64,000 nucleotides of DNA from positions 124,001 through 188,000 of the forward strand of contig CP141202.1 of assembly GCA_035609245.1 (NCBI GenBank). The letters are read 5' to 3'. Shown piece by piece: positions 8,762-18,709 of this stretch. The DNA is from Bacteroidales bacterium MB20-C3-3. Lineage in GTDB: Bacteria > Bacteroidota > Bacteroidia > Bacteroidales > UBA932. The notes beneath the pieces are model-generated. The model made no database searches, had not been told where the DNA came from, and was given only the letters and a program-made list of their open reading frames with translations. Made by a program: the position numbers and the translations under genes. Within the stretch, counting starts at the first letter, position 1, and the number at the start of each line of letters is the position of its first letter.

Positions 8762-11700
8762 CTATTTTTTATTCTCAATCCACTTTCTTGCATTGATAAA
8801 CATTTCAAACCAAGGGGTTACCTCCTCCATCGATTTAGATGACGGGTAGTGTGCCCAATTATGAGGATGAATACAGCGTTCCGGATGAGGCATCATTGCA
8901 AGATGTCTTCCATCAGGGCTGCACACACCTGCAATTCCGTCAGGAGAACCATTAGGATTAGCAGGATAATCTGAATAGTTATATTTTATTGCAGTGACAA
9001 ATTTATCCTTGCCTGCCGGAAAGGAAAATTTTCCTTCACCATGAGCAACCCAAATGCCAAGGGAGCATTTTTCAAGTGTTTTAAGCATTACTGAAGGCGA
9101 CTCCTCAACAGTGACTCCTACAAAAGCACTCTCGTATTTGTGGCTGTCATTGTGAAGCATCTTTGGTGACTTCTCTCTGTCTTCAGGAGTGATAAGACCA
9201 AGCTCTGCCATTAGCTGACACCCATTACATACACCGAGGCTCAATGTATCCTCCCTTTTGTAGAAGCTGTCTAAAGCCTGTTTTGCTTTTAGATTGTACA
9301 GGAATGCTCCGGCCCACCCCTTTGCTGAGCCAAGGGTGTCTGCATTAGAGAATCCGCCAACAAACACAACCATATTCACCCCTGAAAGATTCTCTCTTCC
9401 TGTGATAAGGTCAGTCATGTGGACATCCTTTACTTTGAATCCGGCTTTATAAAGCGCCCACGCCATCTCTCTGTCTCCATTAGATCCTTTTTCTCTTATG
9501 ATTGCAGCTGTTGGGGCTCCTTTCGCTGGATTTTCCGATATATTGTATTGTAGTGTTTTACCGGTAAAATCTTCAGGAAATTTATAAATAAGAGGCTGAG
9601 TTCCGTAGTTCTCATATCTTTTTAGAGCCAGTCTCTCTCCGCTCTGCCTGATATCGTGCAGATATGATGTTTTCATCCACAAGGAGCGCATATGCTCTAT
9701 GTCAAAAACCTCTTTTTGTTTGAAAATAGTGACTCTTCCCTCTCTCTCATCAATCCGGCTTCCAATATTATATATCACAACACCATTATTATCAGAAATC
9801 TCTTCGATGCTTTCCAAATCTGAGTTAAGAACCTGAATGATTACACCGGGCATTTCAGAGAATAGGACTTTAACCGGATCTTTCTCTTCAAGAGCATTAA
9901 GATTCACTTCAAACCCACCATCTGTACTGGCAAAAGAGATCTCAAGAAGAGCTGTAACCAAACCACCTGAAGATATATCGTGTCCTGCCAGAACTACTCC
10001 TTTAGATATAAATTGCTGTAATGTCTCAAAACATTTTGCAAAGTACTCTGAGTCAATAATGTCAGGAGTGTTGTTTCCCAGTTGACCTGTAACCTGAGCA
10101 AATGCAGATCCTCCCAGTTCAAAGGATTTTTCGCTGAGCTGATTGAATGGTATGTAAACTATTGCAGTACCGGCCTCTTTAGCTAAAACCGGTTTTACTG
10201 TTACTCTTATATCTTTTGACTCTGCAACTGCAGATATTATTACTGTCCCCGGAGATATCACTCTCTCTCCGTCAGGGTATTTCTGAGTCATTGATAGAGA
10301 GTCCTTTCCTGTTGGGATATTTATCCCGAGTTCTGTTGCAAAATCACTTGCAGCCTTAACCGCTTTATAGAGCCTTGCATCTTCACCGGGGTTCCTGCAG
10401 GGCCACATCCAGTTGGCCGATAGTGAAACCCCTTTTAGCCCCATCTCAAGAGGGGTCCATACTATATTTGTCAATGCCTCGGCAATTGCAAGCCTGCTTC
10501 CTGCTGCTGCATTAATTATAGCAGGTGCAGGAGCATGTCCTATAGATGTGGCTATTCCCCTGTAGTCTTTATAGCCTATTGCTGTGACCCCCAGATTGTT
10601 CAATGGCAGCTGTATCTCACCTGCTGTCTGCTGAAGTGCAATAAGTCCGCTAACAGATCTGTCAACTTTATTGGTAAGCCAGTCTTTTGAAGCCACGGAC
10701 TCAAGTTGCATAACCTGCTCAGTATAATATTGAATTTCTTCCGGATCATACTCAAGAGGATCAAATCTCTCCTTTAGATCAATATCCTCCATAACTGTTT
10801 TGGGAGTTGATCCCAGCAGATCTTTTACCTCCAGATCGAGTGGCTTCTCACCAGTTTCAGAGTTTACAAATGTAAAATTATTATTGCCTGTTGCCTCACC
10901 CACAACATACATAGGGGCCCTCTCTCTATCAGCTGCCCTTTTTGCTGTCTCAATGTCCTTCTCTTTCATTATCATTCCCATCCGCTCCTGAGATTCGTTG
11001 CCGATTATCTCTTTTGCGGAGAGGGTAGGGTCGCCTACAGGAAGTTTATTTATGTATATATCTCCGCCGGTCTCCTCAACCAGCTCAGAGAGTGAATTTA
11101 AATGTCCTCCGGCTCCGTGGTCGTGTACAGAAACAATAGGATTGTTATCACTCTCTGCAAGAGCCCGGATAGCATTATATACTCTTTTCTGCATCTCCGG
11201 ATTTGAGCGCTGAACAGCATTTAATTCAATTGCATTTTCAAATTCACCGGTGGCAACAGATGATACAGCACCGCCACCCATTCCAATTCTGTAGTTGTCG
11301 CCACCCATAACAACAACTTTATCTCCCTTTTCAGGAGAGTATTTTAAGGCCGACCCCTTTTTTGCGTATCCAATACCGCCTGCAAGCATTATAACCTTGT
11401 CATAGCCGTAGTTTTTCCACCCCTCAGTATGCTCAAAAGTGAGCAGACTTCCGCAGATAAGCGCCTGTCCGAATTTATTGCCAAAATCACTTGCACCGTT
11501 AGATGCTTTTGTCAGAATCTCCTGAGGTGTCTGGTAAAGCCACTCTCTTTCCGGTGTTATCTCCCAGTCTCTCCCCTCAATCTCAAGTCTTGGATAGGAT
11601 GTCATATATACTGCAGTTCCGGCAACCGGAAATGATCCTCTTCCGCCTGCCATTCTATCCCTTATCTCCCCTCCGGATCCTGTTGCTGCTCCGTTAAAAG

Positions 11701-12472
11701 GCTCTACTGTTGTAGGGAAGTTATGAGTCTCGGCCTTAAGAGATATAACGGTATCCTCCTCTTTGGTTATGAAGAGATCCGGTTTGTCCGGAGAGGCAGG
11801 ATGGAACATATGAACTCTCGGCCCCTCAAGAAATGCACAATTATCTTTATAAGCTGATACAATCCTGTTTGGATTCTCTTTTGATGTTCTTTTAATAAGC
11901 TGGAACAGGGATGACTCCATTTCAACCCCGTTAATTATAAACCTTCCGTTAAAAATCTTATGTCTGCAGTGCTCTGAATTAACCTGGGAAAACCCAAAAA
12001 TTTCACTGTCAGTAAGTTTTCTGCCAATTCTCTCGGATAGTTTCTCCAGATACTCAATCTCTTCACTATTGAGTGCAAGGCCCTCTTTATCATTGTATTC
12101 AGAAATATTATCCACAGAGATTATCGCTTCAGGTTTGTGTTCAATTGTAAATATCTCCTGGCTGATTCCGTGATAAACTCTCTGAAGCATTTTGTCATAG
12201 ACAATTTCATCCTCTGAATTGAACGGGAAGAACTCCTCCATTCTTGAGATTCCCGATATATTCATATTTTGGGTGATCTCAACAGCAGTTGTGCTCCAGG
12301 GTGTGATCATCTCCCTTCTGGGTCCGGCAAAGAGACCCTCAATGCTCTCTGTTAAAATTTGTTCGGCCTCTCCAAAGAGCCATTTTAAAGCCTCTAACTC
12401 ATTAGTGGTTAGTTCTTTGCCGGTTGAAACTGCAATAACTGTTTTCTGATTGGTTCTGAAGAATAGAATCAT
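8762..12472 (-). CDS. purL: Phosphoribosylformylglycinamidine synthase, large fused form
   Basis: Catalyses the fourth step of purine synthesis: FGAR + ATP + glutamine to FGAM. At 1236 residues it is the single-chain form, with an N-terminal PurS-like region, two AIRS-type ATP-binding halves (for example NSEHCRHKIFNG, KAETHNFPTTVEPFNGAATG) and a C-terminal class I glutamine amidotransferase domain containing the nucleophile loop GVCNGCQLM and the MPHPERC His/Glu region. Separate purQ and purS are therefore not needed. The ATG at 12472 is 66 nt from the nearest possible folC start on the other strand. Probable first gene of a purL-phoH unit. Confidence 0.97.
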   Translation of the reverse strand: MILFFRTNQKTVIAVSTGKELTTNELEALKWLFGEAEQILTESIEGLFAGPRREMITPWSTTAVEITQNMNISGISRMEEFFPFNSEDEIVYDKMLQRVYHGISQEIFTIEHKPEAIISVDNISEYNDKEGLALNSEEIEYLEKLSERIGRKLTDSEIFGFSQVNSEHCRHKIFNGRFIINGVEMESSLFQLIKRTSKENPNRIVSAYKDNCAFLEGPRVHMFHPASPDKPDLFITKEEDTVISLKAETHNFPTTVEPFNGAATGSGGEIRDRMAGGRGSFPVAGTAVYMTSYPRLEIEGRDWEITPEREWLYQTPQEILTKASNGASDFGNKFGQALICGSLLTFEHTEGWKNYGYDKVIMLAGGIGYAKKGSALKYSPEKGDKVVVMGGDNYRIGMGGGAVSSVATGEFENAIELNAVQRSNPEMQKRVYNAIRALAESDNNPIVSVHDHGAGGHLNSLSELVEETGGDIYINKLPVGDPTLSAKEIIGNESQERMGMIMKEKDIETAKRAADRERAPMYVVGEATGNNNFTFVNSETGEKPLDLEVKDLLGSTPKTVMEDIDLKERFDPLEYDPEEIQYYTEQVMQLESVASKDWLTNKVDRSVSGLIALQQTAGEIQLPLNNLGVTAIGYKDYRGIATSIGHAPAPAIINAAAGSRLAIAEALTNIVWTPLEMGLKGVSLSANWMWPCRNPGEDARLYKAVKAASDFATELGINIPTGKDSLSMTQKYPDGERVISPGTVIISAVAESKDIRVTVKPVLAKEAGTAIVYIPFNQLSEKSFELGGSAFAQVTGQLGNNTPDIIDSEYFAKCFETLQQFISKGVVLAGHDISSGGLVTALLEISFASTDGGFEVNLNALEEKDPVKVLFSEMPGVIIQVLNSDLESIEEISDNNGVVIYNIGSRIDEREGRVTIFKQKEVFDIEHMRSLWMKTSYLHDIRQSGERLALKRYENYGTQPLIYKFPEDFTGKTLQYNISENPAKGAPTAAIIREKGSNGDREMAWALYKAGFKVKDVHMTDLITGRENLSGVNMVVFVGGFSNADTLGSAKGWAGAFLYNLKAKQALDSFYKREDTLSLGVCNGCQLMAELGLITPEDREKSPKMLHNDSHKYESAFVGVTVEESPSVMLKTLEKCSLGIWVAHGEGKFSFPAGKDKFVTAIKYNYSDYPANPNGSPDGIAGVCSPDGRHLAMMPHPERCIHPHNWAHYPSSKSMEEVTPWFEMFINARKWIENKK

Positions 12473-12568
12473 TTGATTTATAGATGATATGAATTGAGGC
12501 CATAAAATTACTGCTTTTTAACCAATGTGTAACAAAATATGACCATTTTTGTACTAATTAAATACCCA

Positions 12569-13876
12569 ATGGATATGTTTGATATTGATATTTACAACAA
12601 AGAGATAGAGTGGATTTTTAATAAATTCCCATCTTATCAGAGGGTTGGAAACAGAGCCTATAAACCGGGATTGGAGACTATGAGTGAATTTGACTCCAAT
12701 CTGGGGCATCCTCATAAAAAATATATGATTGTCCATATTGCAGGGACAAACGGAAAGGGTTCTGTTTCACATATGATTGCATCTGTTTTCGCAACAGTGG
12801 GTCTAAAAACGGGTCTCTATACATCTCCCCACCTGCTGGATTTCAGGGAGAGAATTAAGATAAACGGAGAGATGATTTCTAAAGAGGCAGTTCTGGAGTT
12901 CCTTTCAAAATGGAAACCATTTATGGAGGCGAGGAGTCCCTCGTTTTTTGAGATCACTACTGCCATGGCATTTGACTTTTTTGCCCGGGAAGGAGTTGAT
13001 ATTGCTGTTATTGAGACCGGGCTGGGAGGTAGGCTTGATTCAACTAATATTGTCTCTCCTGAGTTAAGTATTATTACAAACATTGCACTTGACCATTGCG
13101 AATACCTTGGTTATACTTTACCCGAGATTGCCGCTGAAAAGGGAGGAATAGTTAAAGCCGGTGTCCCGTTTGTAGTTGGTGAAGTGTTGAATAATACCAG
13201 ACCTGTTTTTGATAAAATATCGGTTGATAAGGGCTCTCCTCTGTTCTATGCACAAGAGTCAAGATTCAAAGGGGTGATGCCCGGTGAATACGAAATTGAT
13301 CTTAAGGGAGACTATCAGATACATAATATCAGAACAGTACTAACCGCTCTGAATGTTTTGGGCCATAACACAAGGTTCACAGCAAAGTGCGGAGTGGGCT
13401 GGAGTGATAAAAATATAAAGGAGGGTATTAAGTGTGCAGCCGGAAATACCGGTCTCAGAGGAAGGTGGGAGAGACTCTCAGATAGCCCTGAGATTATTTG
13501 TGACACAGGTCATAATGCTAATGGTCTCCGTATTGTTTTTTCTCAGCTAAGGAAGCAAAAATTTAAAAGGCTTTTTATTTTACTGGGTTTTGTTGCAGAG
13601 AAGGAGTTGGAGAAGATCTTGGGTTTTATGCCTCTTCACGCATATTATTTGTACTCCAAAGCAAATACAGAGAGGGCACTTGATCCCAATACCCTTATGA
13701 CAAAGTGCAAATCTCTTGGTTTCCGGGGAGAAGTTCATAATTCGGTTGAGTCCTCACTGATGAAATTTAAATCTGTTCACAGGGAGGGAGACCTGCTCTT
13801 TATTGGAGGCTCTACCTTCATTGTAGCTGATGCAATAAATTTTTTAGAAAATAATTCTGATTTTTTTGCAAAATAA
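12569..13876 (+). CDS. folC: Folylpolyglutamate synthase / dihydrofolate synthase
   Basis: Mur-ligase-type ATP-dependent enzyme that adds glutamate to folates and/or makes dihydrofolate from dihydropteroate. The P-loop HIAGTNGKGSVSH, the TSPHLLDFRERI loop, ETGLGGRLDSTN and the C-terminal CDTGHNANG motif are all present. ATG codons occur at 12539, 12569 and 12575. The start at 12569 (or 12575) is preferred because homologues begin only a few residues before the EIEWIF helix. It is divergent from purL. The stop lies inside the promoter of the downstream tRNA gene. Confidence 0.93.
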   Translation: MDMFDIDIYNKEIEWIFNKFPSYQRVGNRAYKPGLETMSEFDSNLGHPHKKYMIVHIAGTNGKGSVSHMIASVFATVGLKTGLYTSPHLLDFRERIKINGEMISKEAVLEFLSKWKPFMEARSPSFFEITTAMAFDFFAREGVDIAVIETGLGGRLDSTNIVSPELSIITNIALDHCEYLGYTLPEIAAEKGGIVKAGVPFVVGEVLNNTRPVFDKISVDKGSPLFYAQESRFKGVMPGEYEIDLKGDYQIHNIRTVLTALNVLGHNTRFTAKCGVGWSDKNIKEGIKCAAGNTGLRGRWERLSDSPEIICDTGHNANGLRIVFSQLRKQKFKRLFILLGFVAEKELEKILGFMPLHAYYLYSKANTERALDPNTLMTKCKSLGFRGEVHNSVESSLMKFKSVHREGDLLFIGGSTFIVADAINFLENNSDFFAK

Positions 13877-13895
13877 AAAAATGGGTATATCTTTG
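13865..13895 (+). promoter_or_regulatory. Bacteroidota promoter for tRNA-Val
   Basis: TTTG at 13865-13868, a 19-nt spacer, then TATCTTTG at 13888-13895: a full match to the Bacteroidota -33/-7 consensus. The -33 element lies in the last codons of folC. Transcription would start near 13902, about 26 nt before the mature tRNA. Confidence 0.8.
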
Positions 13896-13927
13896 CACTC
13901 CCAAACGAAAAGAATGGGGCTTCAAAA

Positions 13928-14002
13928 GGGAGCATAGCTCAGTTGGTTTAGAGCATCTGCCTTACAAGCAGAGGGTCGGGGGTTCGACTCCCTCTGCTCC
14001 CA
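13928..14002 (+). tRNA. tRNA-Val (anticodon UAC)
   Basis: A complete cloverleaf. The acceptor stem GGGAGCA pairs with TGCTCCC; the D arm contains GCTC/GAGC; the anticodon stem TCTGC/GCAGA closes the loop CTTACAA with anticodon TAC; the T arm carries TTCGACT. The discriminator base is A and the 3' CCA is not encoded, so it must be added after transcription. It reads GUA and, by wobble, other Val codons. Confidence 0.97.
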
Positions 14003-14014
14003 CAAAGAGAAGAT

Positions 14015-14053
14015 AAAGAGGTTGATCAATTTGGTCAACCTCTTTGTCTTTTT
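14015..14053 (+). terminator. Intrinsic terminator after tRNA-Val
   Basis: A perfect 11-bp stem (14015-14025 with 14035-14045) followed by GTCTTTTTG, 12 nt beyond the mature tRNA 3' end. Confidence 0.8.
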
Positions 14054-14148
14054 GAAACACAATTATCACACAATTTAATTAAGTATATTCCAGCTAAACC
14101 AGACGACCTCTGAATTGTTATAGTTAATAAAAATTAAAATTTAACTAT

Positions 14149-14970
14149 ATGTCTATACTTAATGAATCATATACTCTCAATAACGGAATCAAAATTCCTA
14201 AAATAGGATTTGGAACATGGCAGATTCCTCAGGATGTTGCAGAGAGAGCTGTTGCCGATGCCTTATCTGCCGGTTACAGACATATTGATACTGCACTAGC
14301 ATACAACAACGAAGCGGGTGTTGGCAATGCTATCAGAGAATCTGCTCTTGACAGGGGGGATATATTTGTAACATCCAAACTTCCGGCTGAGATTAAGGGC
14401 TATGATAATGCTCTCTTTTCATTTGACAAGACTATGAAAAATCTGGGTCTGGAGACTCTTGACCTCTATCTGATTCACGCACCATGGCCATGGAGTGAAA
14501 TGGGAAAGGATTATACAAAGGAGAATATTGAGTCATGGAGAGCATTTGTGAGAATTTACAAGGAGGGAAGAGTAAGGGCAATTGGTGTTTCAAATTTCTC
14601 AGTAAAAGATATTAAAGCAATTGAGGAGAGTTCTGATATATCCCCAATGGCAAATCAGATTGCATTTTATGCCGGAAGGACACAGGATGAGATCGTAGAT
14701 TATTGTAACGAGAAGAATATTCTTGTGGAGGCCTACTCTCCTTTAGCTACAGGAAGAGCATTAAAAGATCCTCTGTTAAATCAAATTGCAGCTTCATACG
14801 GAGTATCAGTCGCTCAGTTGCTTATAAGATTTACACTTGAGAGGGGAACACTTCCTCTTCCTAAAACTGTAACAAGAGAGAGAATTATTGAGAACTCCAA
14901 AGTAGACCATTTTGAAATATCCAAATCGGATATGGAGAGGCTTAGTGCAATAAAAAACGAATACAGATAA
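14149..14970 (+). CDS. Aldo/keto reductase
   Basis: A 273-residue single-domain NAD(P)H-dependent oxidoreductase of the AKR barrel family. The catalytic tetrad is visible as D47 and Y52 (RHIDTALAY), K77 (VTSKLP) and H110 (LYLIHAPWPW). GVSNFS and the C-terminal PKT...RIIEN segment are the usual cofactor-binding elements. It resembles the bacterial AKR5/2,5-diketo-gluconate reductase group, but the natural substrate cannot be told; general aldehyde detoxification or sugar reduction is likely. It stands alone after the tRNA terminator and converges with the GT2 operon (24 nt between the ends). Confidence 0.9.
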   Translation: MSILNESYTLNNGIKIPKIGFGTWQIPQDVAERAVADALSAGYRHIDTALAYNNEAGVGNAIRESALDRGDIFVTSKLPAEIKGYDNALFSFDKTMKNLGLETLDLYLIHAPWPWSEMGKDYTKENIESWRAFVRIYKEGRVRAIGVSNFSVKDIKAIEESSDISPMANQIAFYAGRTQDEIVDYCNEKNILVEAYSPLATGRALKDPLLNQIAASYGVSVAQLLIRFTLERGTLPLPKTVTRERIIENSKVDHFEISKSDMERLSAIKNEYR

Positions 14971-14994
14971 TCTGACTCTAAGGTTTTTAATAAT

Positions 14995-16413
14995 TTACTT
15001 TTTTGCAAAACCCTTTCGCTCCATCTTACCCCAGGAGCGTACTCCTGTCATGTAATGATAGTTTCCTTTAAGTGAAAACCAGACATTCATGGGGTGATTG
15101 AAAAATGGTTCAATAAGCGAGATTGCAATAAGTTTTATTAAATCTGAGCTTTTTTTGTATTTAGGGTAAGAGAACTCCTCAAATACAACGGCCCAGACAG
15201 AAAAAAGTATTGAAAAAAGATATGTAAAACCAAAAAGGATTAGAAATATATTTATATCCAGCTGGCCTATCGCAATTTGAATAATCATATAGATTATACC
15301 TGCAGCCTCAACTATTGGTGTAAGCCATTCAAAAATAATCCAGTATGGTAATCCTAACATTCCAAGGTTACCATATTTATAGTCAAAAATGAGTTTTCTG
15401 TGTTTTTTTAGTGTCTCTATAGTCCCTCTGGTCCATCTGTTTCTTTGCCTTGAGAGTATCTTTACCGGCTCAGGAACCTCTGTCCAGCAGAGAGGATCAG
15501 GAATATATACAACTCTTGCTATCTCTTTCTGCTCAAACATATACCTTCTCATTCTAATTACCAGCTCCATATCTTCTCCAACTGTTCCGTGGTCATAACC
15601 CCCTGCCTTTAAGACTATCTCTCTGTCAAAAAGGCCAAAAGCGCCTGAAATCAGCATCAATCCATTTATTCTGCTCCACGCCAGCCGTCCCATCAAAAAG
15701 GCCCTGCTGTACTCAAGAACCTGAACTCTTGCTATCAAATTTTCAGGCAGGTTTACCTCAACAATTTTCCCATCTTTCACCTTGCAGGAGTTTGCAACCC
15801 TTATAACTCCACCAACTGCTATAACCCTCTCTTTGTAATCCTCCATAAATGGTTTAACCATTTTGAGGATTGAGTCCTCTTCAAGGATACAATCAACATC
15901 TATACAGGCTATAAGATGCTTTGAACTTATGTTTATTCCTGCGTTAAGTGAATCGGCCTTGCCCCCATTCTCCTTATCTACAACCGTTAGTTTTGAGAAT
16001 GCCTTATTAGTTGATTTATAGACTCCTCTTACGGGTTTTGTTTTAATGTTATATACAACATGAAAATCTACTTTAACAAGGCTGTAATGGGCAATTACCT
16101 TCTCCATAGTGTTATCTTTACTGCCGTCGTTGATTATTATTACTTCAAAATCTCCGTAATGGAGCGATAGCAGAGAGCGGATATTCTCTATAATAGTATT
16201 GCCTTCGTTGTATGAAGGTGCCAAAATCGATACAGAGGGAGATATTGGAGAAGAGATAATTTTTGAGTAATCTGCAAAGCTGTTTTTTCTTTTGTATTTA
16301 ATCAGTTCAAAACCTGACATCACTGACAATATGGTGTAGGATGAAAAAATGGCCATAACATAAATGAAGACACCATTTACAAAAAAGTCGTTAATTATGT
16401 TGATGATCTCCAT
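14995..16413 (-). CDS. Processive family-2 glycosyltransferase (polysaccharide synthase)
   Basis: A 472-residue membrane synthase: one N-terminal helix (about 12-34), a cytoplasmic GT-A domain, then at least two C-terminal helices (about 356-381 and 388-411). The domain has INDGS (D96), DVD (D172/D174), GED (E280/D281, the catalytic base motif) and QRNRW at 323-327, the QxxRW signature of processive synthases such as PgaC/IcaA, hyaluronan and cellulose synthases. It therefore probably polymerises a sugar while pushing the chain across the inner membrane. No PilZ domain is present, so control is unlikely to be by direct c-di-GMP binding. It is the last gene of the minus-strand operon, 1 nt after the HEAT gene. 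The sugar is unknown. Confidence 0.88.
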   Translation of the reverse strand: MEIINIINDFFVNGVFIYVMAIFSSYTILSVMSGFELIKYKRKNSFADYSKIISSPISPSVSILAPSYNEGNTIIENIRSLLSLHYGDFEVIIINDGSKDNTMEKVIAHYSLVKVDFHVVYNIKTKPVRGVYKSTNKAFSKLTVVDKENGGKADSLNAGINISSKHLIACIDVDCILEEDSILKMVKPFMEDYKERVIAVGGVIRVANSCKVKDGKIVEVNLPENLIARVQVLEYSRAFLMGRLAWSRINGLMLISGAFGLFDREIVLKAGGYDHGTVGEDMELVIRMRRYMFEQKEIARVVYIPDPLCWTEVPEPVKILSRQRNRWTRGTIETLKKHRKLIFDYKYGNLGMLGLPYWIIFEWLTPIVEAAGIIYMIIQIAIGQLDINIFLILFGFTYLFSILFSVWAVVFEEFSYPKYKKSSDLIKLIAISLIEPFFNHPMNVWFSLKGNYHYMTGVRSWGKMERKGFAKK

Positions 16414-16414
16414 G

Positions 16415-17515
16415 TTATATTCTGGTGTCTTTTGCGTGTGAGATAATTGAAAGTAATTCAGGATCTGCAGAGAGGGCTATCTGATCTAATGCCTTCTCTC
16501 CTGTATCTCCTTGCTTAATTATTGCCTTGGCGATTAATATCCTCAGGATAGAATCCTCCTCATAGAGCAGCTGAGACTCATAGAAATGCAGAGACGACGA
16601 ATCGGAGATTGAGATCATTGCTTTAATAATCTCTCTTTTTATCTCATTACTCTCTTCTTCATAAATTGCAGTAAGCTTTTGAAGTGCCTCAGGTAGTGCC
16701 AGCATCTTTAAAGCTTTTACTGCCTCTTTTTTAATACCGGAGTCATTAGATTTCAAACAAAAGATTATTTTATCAAGACTCTCATATTGTTTGAACAATC
16801 CGCACATTCTTACTGAGAATTTTATCACATTTGGATTGCTATGCTCAATCCAGTTACCAAACTGAGGGATGACCCTGGTAGCTTTAAATACATCAATCGC
16901 ATTAACTTGCCACCAATCAGATAATGTAACATTTGGCAAATCAAGAAAAATTTCAGGATTTCCCGGGTGTAAGTAGATCCAGGCGATTTGTGAGTGTGAA
17001 ATAAGATATTTGTTTTTTGAACGCAGATGTTTTTTAATAATCTCTTCCCCATCCTCAATTTTCATTTGAAGAATTTCAGAAAACCCTTTAACCTTTATAT
17101 CCCATCTTAAGGATTTTGCTTTTTTAATTGAGTATTTTTCAAGGCCTGCCATTTTAAATAGTACCTCCAGCCTTAATGCGCTGTCTCCGGATAACCCGGA
17201 GTGAAGAAGCAGTAACTCTTTAGTGAAAAAGTCCCGTTTTACTCTGCTTCTCAGATGTTTTGACATAATAACCGGGATTGATTCCCCAATATAAAGATTA
17301 TATGCCCATTCAGTTATGAAATCGACACAGTATTCACTGAACAGATTCTCTTTTCTGATTTTTACTATTTTGGAGAGACGGTTAATTGTAACAACTAACG
17401 CAAGGAATATGGAACTGAATATAAATAGTATGCTAAGTAATATAACGCTCCTCACCAGTAATGGAGAGGTTTTGACATAGTCAACCAATTCTGCAGGTAT
17501 AAATTCCGGCATCAT
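16415..17515 (-). CDS. Membrane-anchored HEAT-repeat protein
   Basis: A 366-residue protein with one N-terminal transmembrane helix (about residues 20-44) and a long all-helical remainder. The part from about 240 shows HEAT-like helix pairs (for example SGIKKEAVKALKMLAL, NEIKREIIKAMISI, DSILRILIAKAII). Such repeats are protein-binding scaffolds. Its start overlaps the YaiO stop by 4 nt and its own stop is 1 nt from the synthase start, so it is expected in stoichiometric amounts with both. I infer a scaffold or regulatory subunit of the synthase complex, perhaps the contact for the receiver/Hpt proteins. There is no catalytic motif I recognise. Confidence 0.78.
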   Translation of the reverse strand: MMPEFIPAELVDYVKTSPLLVRSVILLSILFIFSSIFLALVVTINRLSKIVKIRKENLFSEYCVDFITEWAYNLYIGESIPVIMSKHLRSRVKRDFFTKELLLLHSGLSGDSALRLEVLFKMAGLEKYSIKKAKSLRWDIKVKGFSEILQMKIEDGEEIIKKHLRSKNKYLISHSQIAWIYLHPGNPEIFLDLPNVTLSDWWQVNAIDVFKATRVIPQFGNWIEHSNPNVIKFSVRMCGLFKQYESLDKIIFCLKSNDSGIKKEAVKALKMLALPEALQKLTAIYEEESNEIKREIIKAMISISDSSSLHFYESQLLYEEDSILRILIAKAIIKQGDTGEKALDQIALSADPELLSIISHAKDTRI

Positions 17516-18699
17516 AGTATAAATGTGAGACCAGCAATTAGTGTGAATCTGTTTTTTGCAATATTATTCTGAAACTCTTCTCTGGCATAGCCTGCACCCA
17601 AATTAAAAATGTACCAGTTTGCAAATTTTTGTTGATAATCTAATTGTAATCTGTTTGATTTAAGATATTGTAAATCAGGGTTATATGCATATTGCTGAAG
17701 GTCGGGTGAGAAGCCGGTACCTAAGTTAAGAGATATGAATGAGTCAGGATCAGAGAGATATCTTCTTGTCGTTAATGTGGCAGATGTGGACCAGTTATTG
17801 TCAGAGTAAGAGAAGTATGGTCTTACTGAAAACCACCAGTTACCAGAATACTTTCCTATGGTACCTGTTAATATAATAACCTCACCCTCTTTAAATGAGA
17901 GAAGACTCTCCTTTACGAAACTCATATATCTTATTCCGGCTGATGCTTCAAATCCGGCAGGGAGTTTTATATATGGTTCAACAGCTGCTCTCAGAAACGG
18001 GAAGTTTATGCTGTTTGAAAGACCGGCATTGAGATAAAGATAGATTCTCTTGCTTAAAATTGGATATGCATCTGCTTCAAACTGATGTCCGCTTTTTTGA
18101 TATCTGTTAGCGTAATTGTACCTTAATGAGAGAGAGCCAGATTTTTTAAATTTTTTTGTGTAGGTGAAGGACCCAAATAGCCAGGGGTCGTTTCCCTCAA
18201 TAAAATCACTCCAGAACTGAAGATGAATTCTGTTTGATTTTTGACCCCTCTTTAATTCTAAATCAGCACGAATCTCTTTACTCTTGAAAACCTCTTTATC
18301 AGGGAAGTGTTTCTGTGCAATTTTTGCGTATTCAATGGATGATTTATATCTGCCTGCAGCAAATTCATTGTCTGTGGCTGCTTCAAGGGCATCATAGCTG
18401 TATGGGTGCTTTTCCAATATCTCTGATATGATAGTTGCCGCAGAATCGTATTGTGCATTCCATGAGTATATTCTGGCAAGCAGAATAGCTGCATCTGTAT
18501 TTAAACTGTCTAATGAGAGAATCTCTTTGCAATTTTTGGCCGCAAGTGTGTAGTTGTTCTCTGCGGCAAGCTCTCTGCTTTTTTCAAAAAGATACAGAAT
18601 TCTTGACTCTTTATCGGCATTGTATTCTTGAGCCTTTAACTCAGAAAAGAGGAATAATGTTAATATAAAGAAAGATATTTGCCAGCTTAAAGACTTCAT
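17512..18699 (-). CDS. TPR plus YaiO-type outer-membrane beta-barrel protein
   Basis: A 395-residue protein with a signal peptide (about 1-23, ending ELKA), a helical TPR-like region (about 35-145; alanine/tyrosine-rich pairs such as NNYTLAAKNCKEILSLD) and a C-terminal antiparallel beta-barrel (about 155-395) rich in alternating aromatics and ending in a hydrophobic strand (LIAGLTFIL). It matches the YaiO family. The TPR-barrel layout parallels PgaA, the export porin for poly-GlcNAc, so a role as the outer-membrane exit channel for the polymer made by the downstream synthase is likely. It overlaps the HEAT gene by 4 nt and begins 10 nt after the receiver gene. Confidence 0.82.
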   Translation of the reverse strand: MKSLSWQISFFILTLFLFSELKAQEYNADKESRILYLFEKSRELAAENNYTLAAKNCKEILSLDSLNTDAAILLARIYSWNAQYDSAATIISEILEKHPYSYDALEAATDNEFAAGRYKSSIEYAKIAQKHFPDKEVFKSKEIRADLELKRGQKSNRIHLQFWSDFIEGNDPWLFGSFTYTKKFKKSGSLSLRYNYANRYQKSGHQFEADAYPILSKRIYLYLNAGLSNSINFPFLRAAVEPYIKLPAGFEASAGIRYMSFVKESLLSFKEGEVIILTGTIGKYSGNWWFSVRPYFSYSDNNWSTSATLTTRRYLSDPDSFISLNLGTGFSPDLQQYAYNPDLQYLKSNRLQLDYQQKFANWYIFNLGAGYAREEFQNNIAKNRFTLIAGLTFIL

Positions 18700-18709
18700 G
18701 ATTAGTGTT

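Noticed and set aside
13928-14053. tRNA-Val as a possible integration site
   Set aside because: No integrase, no repeated tRNA 3' end and no foreign genes nearby; the repeat after the tRNA is a terminator stem.
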